Part shown: one piece after another, positions 55,926 through 64,000 of the stretch
Position numbering within the stretch: the stretch's first letter is position 1
Layout of the letters: the number at the start of each line of letters is the position of its first letter
Source: Gordius sp. MW1
Lineage: Eukaryota; Nematomorpha; Gordioida; Gordea; Gordiidae
NCBI GenBank assembly: GCA_964036665.1
Contig: OZ038533.1
Location: 20,627,692 to 20,691,691, forward strand
Reading direction: 5' to 3'
DNA length: 64,000 bases
Notes under the pieces: model-generated
Databases searched by the model: none
Told to the model about the DNA's origin: nothing
Seen by the model: the letters and a program-made list of their open reading frames with translations, nothing else
Program-made: the position numbers and the translations under genes

Positions 55926-58784
55926 TACAAATTTTATATAAAAATGTGAGATCTATGATTAAACTTTATTACAGTTTAGTTTTCCTATTGATTCGCGTAC
56001 AGATGCACAAATGCTTAAATCACTTGATAAATCTTGTATAAAACAATTTAAAAATGCTTGGGTTTAATGCATTGACATAGAGCAGCTGCCTTAATATAGG
56101 ATCTTCTCATTCCAAAAGGCTTATGCTTAAATTCATTGAATAAATCAAATTCACCTTTAAATCAAACTGGCAGAGAGCATATTTTAACATTAACCAATAA
56201 TATTGTGAAATTATACAATCCTAAATAAAAAGGTTTTTTGGCTTAAAATGGACTAATGGACACTTTAGACAGCTGTTTAATTTTTGGGGATGGGATTAAA
56301 TTTCCGCATATTTAATATTAGTGATTGTTTTGTATATAAGACATTTGTGTAAAATTAGAAAATTTATAAAGTCTCAACGACATTAGCCTATTTAATTTGC
56401 AAAAAGTTTGAAGCGTACAAAACATCCGCTTACATAAATTAACTGTTTGATTATGGTTATTCTGTACAATTTGTAATCAATATTTCTTTCTATAATTTTG
56501 AAAGTTGTTTATATATATGTAGCATCACGTGCAACTTATTTCGCATAATCTAAGAAGTTGTAAGAAAAGCCAAAAGAGGGATTTATGATGTACATTAGTT
56601 CTTACTTGGAGAGTAATGTTGGTGATCAAAGAATTAAAAGCGTGGATCGTACGATTTGTTGCCTGTAAGTAATGCATATACATACATACATATATTAACA
56701 TTATTCGCGTGTATATATGTATTTCCAAACCCTTTAGTATGTATTAACACAAGTATTTAAGCTCGATATTTTAAAAACTTAAGAGTATACTACATGGAAG
56801 CTTTTATATTTTTAAAATATTGTTTTCTTTATTTATACGCTAATTATACTATATCCCTGTTTATAATTATTATAATTTTTGCTATAAATATTAATTAAAT
56901 AATTAATATTAATTCATTATATATTTGTACATCTCACATTGACTTGGGTGAAGACTAGGTCATGGACGTAATTTAAAAGATTCAAAGCTGTTTCCACATT
57001 TTTCTAAGTGTAGTATAAAACCGAATTTTTTATATATTTAACGAAATAAAAATAACAATAAAATAATTTAAATGAGAGAAAATTCAACGATTGCAATTAA
57101 ATAATGCTCTTAACTCATTTGACAAATTAACTAAACAAGTTCTTAAGTCTTGGGACATCTTAAAGCCGACTTGAGAAAAATGATCCTTTTAATTATTTTA
57201 AAGTACTACTGCTATGCCCCCCCCCCCCTAATCCAAAACCTGGTTACGCCCATGTGTGAATATGTCGATTTAATCTCAAATTTACCTTAGCAATAACAGA
57301 ATATACTGTAATTACTAATAACAAAATATTTAACCATCGTAAACAATTATCTGTATTTGCAAGTGAACGGTACAACAATTTACCGAGAGAGGAATGTAGT
57401 CTGGGTAAAAGTTTAAAAATCTAATAAGTAAGTTAAAATTTCTCCATTTTTTGAAGTTAATAGTTTAAATATCCGTATGAATTGAGGAGGGGTAGGAGTG
57501 ATGGGGGTGGCCAGAATTCTATATGGGGGGGGGGAGTTGTTTCTCATTTAATAAGGGTCAAAATTATTAAATAATAAATCTGCAATTCAAGGGTCCCCTT
57601 CACTTTGCCAGCTTTGCCTAAGCCCATAGTAATGGAGGTGGGTAGTCGAGTTGTATATCTTGGTAATTTGAAATTTCACAAAATATACAATATAACAACT
57701 ATAAGCGCCGTGATTTAAAATTAGTTTTAGGAAGGTGTTTAGCATCGTGCGTGAAGTGACTAGGCGTACAGCATTAACGCTTCAAAGTGCCATAGTGTAA
57801 GGCAACGCCAATTATTCGTAATTAATTAGCCTTTCATAGGCACTGAAATCTAGTTTTATTAATACAATGATGAAAGTCATAGTAATAAAAGGTTGAAATC
57901 ATAAGTTCAAATTCTAACCTTATGTGAAATTAAAAATATGCAATTAAGTTCTGTAGCATTATTGTTAAAGATAGCACGGCGTTGGGTCTAAAGTTCTTAT
58001 TTAACTTAACTTTAATAATTGAGACCAATATATTAAAGAAAAAAGCTATAAGCTAAGAAAGAAAATATATTTTATTTTGGTTATTAGTAGATGTAATATA
58101 AGTTTTAATTGCTATGCAATTTATGGGTATATTTATCATATATATATCATAAATTATATAAAATTATAAACTAACCTCCTCAGTCATAGAATGGAAATTA
58201 TAATCATGGAATTTTTAATATACGATTCTTGGCACATACAAACATCATATATCGTGAGCAAATTAAACCTAATAAATATATAATTAATTTAAGACCCACA
58301 ATTTGATACTCAGTTTTGGATAGAGACATTGTTGCTTATCATTGACTTGCCAATTTAAATAATTATTTTATTATGTATGACAAATGCTGAAATAACGGAG
58401 AAAAAAATTAAACGATTTTGCTATTATGTTATTGAATTTTGCTGATTTTATAGCTTCATATTAAATCAAATTTAATACTTTCAATGCCGAAGCATTACTA
58501 TAGGCGGAGGGTACGAAAATAGGGTTATGAATAGTTTCAATTCTTCGTCTCACCTTTAATTACAAGCATCTCTTTTCATTTAAAATTGTAATTTATGTGG
58601 CTATATTTTTAGTAATGAATACAAAAGTCTGGTCGAATCCAGCGCAAATTTAAAAGGGTAATTAGCCAACCATTTCAAACTAAATATATTATGTAGGACC
58701 TTATATTTATTGACCAAAATCCAACGATTTTCTCGCAGATTACCAATTGTATATTATTTGATGACTAAATCTCTTTATTAATTG
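55926..58784. other. AT-rich region upstream of GPCR 2; no gene supported
   Basis: A relic of the CATGGGCGTA MITE (C run, CCAAAACCTGGTTACGCCCATG) lies at 57215-57253. A G-run is at 57520-57535. Only short random frames exist otherwise. Confidence 0.45.
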
Positions 58785-59815
58785 ATATGCAATTTATGGG
58801 CTCACTTTCCATTTTGTTTGTCACGCTATTCGGCGTGCGCACCGAACGTGGATGTCACGCACCGAACGTGGATGTCACGCACCGTTTTGTTTACTTTTAA
58901 ATTTTGTTAATTTAACCAGTTTTTGGGTTCGAATCCCGGGTTTTTTTGACTTTATGATTGTTCCTGTTACTACCATTGCTATTATGACTTTTTGGCCGTC
59001 GGTGCTGACCAATGAAAAAAATGACCATTGGCCAAAATGTGAATCCAAGTTTATTTTTTCGTTTTTTTTCGACTATTATGATTGTTCCTGTTACTACCAT
59101 GCTATTATGACTTTTTGGCCGTCCGTTGGCTGCTGACCAATGGAAAAAAATGACTATTGGCCAAAATGTGAATCCAAGTTTATTTTTTCGTTTTTTTCGC
59201 CTATTATGATTGTTCCTGTAACTACCATTGATAATAAGACTTTTTGGCCGTCCGTTGGCTGCTGACCGATGGAAAAAAATGACCATTGGCCAAAATGTGA
59301 ATCCAAGTATATTTTTTCGTTTTTTTCGACTATTATGATTGTTCCTGTTACTACCATTGCTATTATGACTTTTTGGCCGTCCGTTGGGTGCTGACCAATG
59401 AAAAAAAAGACCATTGGCCAAAATGTGAATCCAAGTTTATTTTTCCCGTTGTTCCTGATTATTATGATTGTTCCTGTTACTACCATTGATAATAAGACGT
59501 TTTGGCCGTCCATTGGGTGCTGACCAATGAAAAAAAATGACCATTGGCCAAAATGTGAATCCAAGTTTATTTTTTCGTTTTTTTTCTCGCCTATTATGAT
59601 TGTTCCTATCTGTTGGTACTGACCAATTAAAAAAAATGATGTTTACTCTTATAAATTTATATCCACTTTTACCGTGTTTTGGTTGCTGACCAATGAAAAA
59701 ATGACCATTGGCCAAAATGTGATTCGAAAATTATTTTTTCGTATTTTTGACTTCTATGAATTTATAACCACCTCTACCCTGTCCTGGCTGCTGACCAATG
59801 AAAAAAATGACTTAT
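58785..59815 (+). repeat. W-type tandem array, about 129-bp period
   Basis: It opens with TTGATATGCAATTTATGGGC, two copies of GCACCGAACGTGGATGTCAC and GGGTTCGAATCCCGGG. Then GACTTTTTGGCCGTC or a variant recurs at 58985, 59109, 59238, 59367 and 59496 (spacings 124, 129, 129, 129), followed by decayed units. Each unit holds the dyad CTGACCAATG..AATGACCATTGGCCA. Frames of 90-170 codons in both strands are produced by the periodicity and are not genes. Confidence 0.9.
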
Positions 59816-60601
59816 ACCATTTTTGAATATCTATACTATTTTATTTTTAGATATTATTAATGAATCTAATTATTATTACATCTTATTTTTAAAAGTCATA
59901 TTTTTTAATATCTAACGCATTTTTATATATTTAAATTTTATTTTCAAAAATTTGATAAAATTAAAAATAACAATTAAAATAAGAAAAAAATTTTCAAGCC
60001 GTGATTGAGCGTAGGTCAACCTGGGAGGGGCAAAGTGATTTTTTTAAAATCTTTATTTCCAATTCTGTAATATTATTAAAAAGTTGATCAATTAATTTTA
60101 TTATTTCTAATTTCCGCCTGTTGTTATTTTAATTTGAAACTATTTTCTAACACTTAAAATTAACCTAATATTTAGGTTTGAAATTGCAGTTGTCATAATT
60201 ACCTAATATTTAGGTTTGAAATTGCAGTTGTCATAATTGAAAATTACAACTAGATAATCAATATATTAGAATTATTATTATATAGCACTTAAAAGGGGAA
60301 AGGGGGAAATTATTCCTTCGTCATTTTATATTGATTTTTTTTTCAATGGCGCTATGCCAAGGTTAAACCCCTACACCTATCTTCCTCGGGGCGGGAGTGG
60401 AGGAGTCATAATCTTCTTCTTTCTCGTTGATACACAGACAAATTCCTAGAAGGTGAAAGTGCCTGTCTAAATCTGTTGTTCCAATAAAAGTGGAAAGCCT
60501 TGCCATGTGATCTTGTACGTTGCATTAGCATGCACCAATTTTGATAATTGTGAATTTAAGAGCAGCCTACATTAATTTTATTTAATATGACACAATATAT
60601 A
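59816..60601. other. AT-rich spacer with a 38-bp tandem duplication
   Basis: ACCTAATATTTAGGTTTGAA... is repeated exactly at 60163-60200 and 60201-60238. Nothing else can be named. Confidence 0.6.
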
Positions 60602-61096
60602 TTACCTTTTTGTTGATATAAAAAACTTAAATGTACTGTTCTCATAGGATATTCTGTAAGAAACGATATAAGGTATATCATTGTCATCAGGTAATGGGGA
60701 TTTCAAAATGAGCCAATGCTCTAATTCTCTCAAGCTTATAGAAGTTGGGCCATATTTTTCTTTTTTTAAACCACTTAGGTAATTCCTTAACTGATTTATA
60801 GATGGCACTTGCTCTGATTTTTGAAGATTCTTGAATATAGATTTTGGTTTAAGGCCCATTAAAACCATTTTTTTAATTTCGCTTCTGTCAAATTTTGAAC
60901 CCTTAATATCAAGTTCATCGTGTGTATGTGATGAAGTTGACCGAAATATTATAACCCTATCAGAAATTGATTCATATAATACTGTGTATGTGTAGTGTAG
61001 CTTATAAATTTTAACAAGTGCAGCTATATATAAATGATATGATCCGAGACATATTTTAAGGTCTTGAGGCGGAGTGGATTGTATTTGTGACCGGCG
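60602..61096 (-). pseudogene. MULE/FLYWCH-type transposase fragment
   Basis: The minus-strand frame is open for about 165 codons, from a TGA near 61097 to the stop at 60602; the internal ATG at 60866-60868 is not needed. Readable blocks: LYIAALVKIYKLHYTYTV, SSHTHDELDIKGSKFDRSEI, KKMVLMGLKPKSIFKNL, PSINQLRNYLSGLKK and LPDDNDIPYIVSY. The HTH-type order GLKPxxIxxxL..P...QLRNYL is, from memory, usual for the region before the catalytic domain of Mutator-like transposases in invertebrates. The catalytic domain is not found, so it is a truncated relic or one exon of a domesticated gene. Confidence 0.6.
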
Positions 61097-61142
61097 TCAA
61101 TACATCTCAATACCTCGTAGGTTCGAATCCCCCCACCTATCT
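61066..61142 (+). ncRNA. tRNA-derived SINE head (A and B box)
   Basis: An A-box-like GGCGGAGTGGATT (61068-61080) and an exact B-box GGTTCGAATCC (61120-61130) are about 40 bases apart, as in a tRNA. The flanks do not form a full acceptor stem, so this is a tRNA-derived SINE or tRNA relic and not a working tRNA gene. Downstream, AATAAAAAACTTGGCAA-like words repeat to about 61300, ending with TTGCATAGCAATTAA. Confidence 0.5.
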
Positions 61143-62214
61143 GTTTTATTTAAAAACTAAAACCACTTTGCATAAAAAAACTTGGCAAGTGTATTTAATC
61201 TCTGAGCAAATTAATAAAAATCTGAACATTTAATAAAAAACTTAACATTTTATTCAAAACTTGGCAAATTGAATAAAAAACTTGAAAAAGGGCAAAAAAA
61301 AATAAATTGCATAGCAATTAACTTTGCACTTTGAATAAAAAACTATGCAAAATAATTTGTTGCCTTTATTTATGCCGAGTTTAGTATGTAGTAATAACAT
61401 TAAACATGCATAATACGTATATAGTCAATAATTTTCAATCCATCCCTACAATCGCTATTGTTAATTTCTCGCTATAACCAGTTTTTGTAATTTTTTTTTT
61501 TGTATCTATATCATCGTTGTTATAATCACTTTACTTCATTTTTATTTTTTGAGACTTCATCTTCTCCTTTTTTTTTTTTTTTCTGAAGATGGACCATAAG
61601 TGTCCGAAATATTGCGTTCCATTTCCCTCTACCTACGCTATCAATCCAAATCCACCGTATTTATACAATGAAATTTATGCATAATACGTCTTCATATTTA
61701 CATGGATATTGAAAAGATTTATATATGGAAGAGAATACCAATAGTTTTATATTAATAGTAGTGGCCAGAATTTAATTTAAGGTTCATCAATTGGCCTGGT
61801 TATTTTTATAACCCCCTCCTTGCCTTTTATATTTTAGCAAATAAATTAATTTAAAATTAGTAATACACTAAAGAAAGCCTAACCTAGACGAGGATAATTG
61901 TTGTTATAACTGGAAACATTCTTTACGACAATATGGATTTTTGAATTAATAATAGAATTTTTAAAGTATATTTGATTATTTTAATGTTAACATTTCATTT
62001 TACAAAACAATCCCTTGTTACATAGCCAGCTTCTGCCAAATTAAAAAAATACTATCTTTTTCTTCTTCAAATTTTTATCACATGCAAAACATACGTTATA
62101 AAACGGCGAGTAAAATTGAGGTTTTTTTAAATGAATTTTATTTTTTTTACAAAAAAGTAGATTTTTATGTTGTGTAACTAGCATGGGAGTAGTCAAGGGG
62201 GAAACCCTAGCAAT
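61143..62214. other. Short tandem words, then AT-rich sequence
   Basis: Words like TAAAAAACTTGGCAA occur several times from 61150 to 61290. From 61320 to 62214 I see nothing that can be supported. Confidence 0.45.
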
Positions 62215-62475
62215 TATCCTACCCCCTATAGGCATTCTCGCCCCTTCACACCTTTCTCGCCCATAAATTGCATAGCAAATATGCTACATTTATACGTAGA
62301 ATAGATGAGTCGTCCCCTCTTCCCTTCCCCCCCCCCCCCCTCCTTCCCTTCTCCCCCCTCTCCGGGGGTCTGGAGGCGGAGCCCCCAGGAGATGGGGCCA
62401 ACGGGGGACTGGGGGCGGAGCCCCCAGCAGGGGGTTTGGGGGCAAGGGGGTCTGGGGGCGAAGCCCCCAGTTACG
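62215..62475 (-). repeat. W2 repeat copy e with GGGGGCGGAGCCCCC hairpins
   Basis: It opens CTACCCCCTATAGGCATTCT, CTTTCTCGCCCATAAATTGC, then a CCCTTCCC tract. At 62360-62475 four near copies of GGGGGCGGAGCCCCC(AG), separated by GGGG-rich spacers, replace the usual single hairpin. Frames on both strands here are composition artefacts. Confidence 0.85.
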
Positions 62476-63565
62476 ATTTTTCACTGCGTGTTGTATGACC
62501 TGACCAAACCGATAATTTAGCTGTATCGAAATAAATATTTCTATAAATCCAAGAGCTAAAAACACTTTAATATATCCCTAATACACATTAACGATTATTA
62601 ATGTTAAGGGGGTAGAGTATTATAACACAAACACAAGTTTCACATACTAAAATCAATTAAATTGGTCAGGTGTAAAATTTTTAAATGTTTATAATTAGAT
62701 TGTTGTACACCAAAAATTAAAAAAATGCCGTGTATAAATTTTTCTAATCGCAACCCGTCAATTGACCATCTTATATCCTGCCGAGATTTCCTGATTATTA
62801 TTACAAATTAATATAAATTCTAGACCTAAAAGTCAATTATTTTTGTGACTATTTAATTTAAGGGCCACACTTAGGCCCATTGAGTTAGGGTTCAGAAGAA
62901 ACATTTAATTTTAAAAACCGAAAATATTTCCCAGTGGATTCAAGGCTCTATAAAAACAAGTAAGTTTAGTATAAAAACTATGTGGACAAGGGGGTAGGTT
63001 TCAAAAATATTTCAATAACATTTAAGAAGCGGTCTTCAGCCACTATATTGGTTTCAAATTGGGATGAGTGACTTGGGGTCTAAATTTGTTTTAATAATGC
63101 TCCTTATCAAACAAATTAGAGTAGCATTTAGAGTTTGCACAAGTATAAGACATTGGGAAACTTAAGAAACAGCGAATCTTTAAGCCGGATAGAAGATTTA
63201 CTAGCTTCTGTTTATTTTATCAAAATGGACATACCTTTCACTTTTTTGCTCGCTATTTATTTTGACTGTAACTTAAAATCAATCAATTTAGTATAAAAAT
63301 GATCATAGGATAAAAATGCTACACTTTAAAAAGGTTCAAAGTTATTTTAGTTGTCAATTTTTGCTCTTATTTTAGTCTATTTATTCTTATAATGAAAAGA
63401 ACAATGGAACCTGACGTTATACTAAACATTAAAATTGAGTTCATTTCAAGCACAGGTAGATAACTTAAAACTTTATTTGGTAGACTTTTTAAAGAAGAGC
63501 TTTTAATAGCTTAATTTTAATGATAAAAATACACATCAACTTTAATCTACAAATTTATATAAAAA
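62476..63565. other. AT-rich region without supported genes
   Basis: I see no frame over 60 codons and no repeat border. Confidence 0.45.
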
Positions 63566-63757
63566 CTCGGGCCTTAGGCCCTCGTGGGAAGGGGAAGAGG
63601 GGAATGGGAGTAGGGCAAGGGAAGGGGGCAAGGGAAGGGGGAACTCTTCTATACTCCGTATAAACGTAGCATATTTGTTATGCAATTTATGGGGAAGAAA
63701 GGTGGGAAGGGGCGAGAATGCCTATAGGGGGATATTAAATGCAAAATAATAAGTTAA
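63566..63757 (+). repeat. W2 repeat copy f
   Basis: The hairpin GGGCCTTAGGCCC, a GGGAAGGG tract, CTATACTCCGTATAAACG, TATGCAATTTATGGGGAAGA and GGGGATATTAAATGCAAAAT run directly into the Helitron start at 63758. Confidence 0.85.
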
Positions 63758-64000
63758 TCTTATATATAAAAATGAAACTATGTATATATGTGTGTATATA
63801 TGTATGCCGCCACCAATTTTGGAAAACTTCTCGACCGATCTGGCTCAAAATTTCACAGTTTATTCCTGCCACTCCGGAGCGTGTTTTAAGATATGTTCCA
63901 GCCAAATCGGTGTAGTAGTTTTCGAGATATTGGGTTTTATGCGTTTTGACGTTGTATCGCACGTCAATCAAACGCCCTGCTCTCATCACGTACTGCTGCG
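63758..64000 (+). mobile_element. Second Helitron, 5' end; runs off the window
   Basis: It begins TCTTATATATAAAAATGAAA directly after an A, the standard TC start. Its first ~190 bases match the 5' side of the Helitron at 31630 in reverse (GCCGCCACCAATTTTGGAAA, GGCTCAAAATTTCACAGTTT, CTCCGGAGCGTGTTTTAAGA). The 3' end is outside the window. Confidence 0.85.

Noticed and set aside
58912-59715. Long open frames on both strands (up to 169 codons) rich in [10 protein letters not shown] and NNHN words
   Set aside because: They follow the 129-base tandem unit; the period is a multiple of three and the same peptide recurs in several frames. Repeat artefact.
62268-62565. Three overlapping Pro/Gly-rich frames on both strands
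   Set aside because: Composition artefact of the GC hairpins and CCCTTCCC tract in W2 copy e.

Overview
This window is animal nuclear DNA. It is very AT-rich, its genes are split by short and long introns with GT..AG borders, and it is dense in nested transposable elements. The species cannot be fixed from sequence alone. The two divergent rhodopsin-like receptors and the AT-rich, repeat-dense texture would suit a flatworm or another lophotrochozoan, but that is a guess.

Four protein-coding genes can be supported. (1) On + at 70-11221 is the 3' part of a sodium/solute (SGLT, SLC5A-type) cotransporter. Fourteen exons were rebuilt in one continuous frame (613 residues plus stop); the start lies left of the window. 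Its 5.25-kb intron 9 is packed with repeats. (2) On - at 11661-13010 is a single-exon divergent class-A GPCR, convergent with gene 1. (3) On + at 42616-48625 is a complete nine-exon lysosomal phospholipase A2 / LCAT-like acyltransferase (PLA2G15-like, 569 residues). It has a signal peptide, an intact Ser-Asp-His triad and an unusual C-terminal transmembrane anchor. (4) On - at 54700-55842 is a second class-A GPCR that shares private motifs with gene 2, so the two look like paralogs. A fragment of a MULE/FLYWCH-type transposase lies at 60602-61096 on -.

The rest is a layered repeat landscape. 13.58-23.69 kb: an RTE-like LINE (EN plus RT, broken) sits inside a TIR element rich in GAGACGAGA; a second degraded LINE is itself interrupted by another copy of that TIR element; a third LINE fragment follows. 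28.3-29.8 kb: a piggyBac-like non-autonomous element (TTAA flanks) carries a nested 281-bp hAT-type MITE. 31.0-31.6 kb: a structurally perfect small Helitron. 33.76 kb: a 199-bp hAT MITE. 34.3-35.2, 50.0-52.6 and 58.8-59.8 kb: arrays of a dispersed repeat (here called W) with Pol III B-box-like motifs and dyads. 36.1-38.4 kb: a LINE on the minus strand. 39.3-42.5 kb: a repeat (Y) split by a TIR element (which holds a solo LTR) and by a 685-bp hAT element. 52.97-53.76 kb: a 789-bp hAT element inside another dispersed repeat (W2). 62.2-64 kb: W2 repeats and the start of a second Helitron.

AT-rich stretches between these show no gene that I can support. All exon models come from reading splice sites and family motifs by eye; no search was run.
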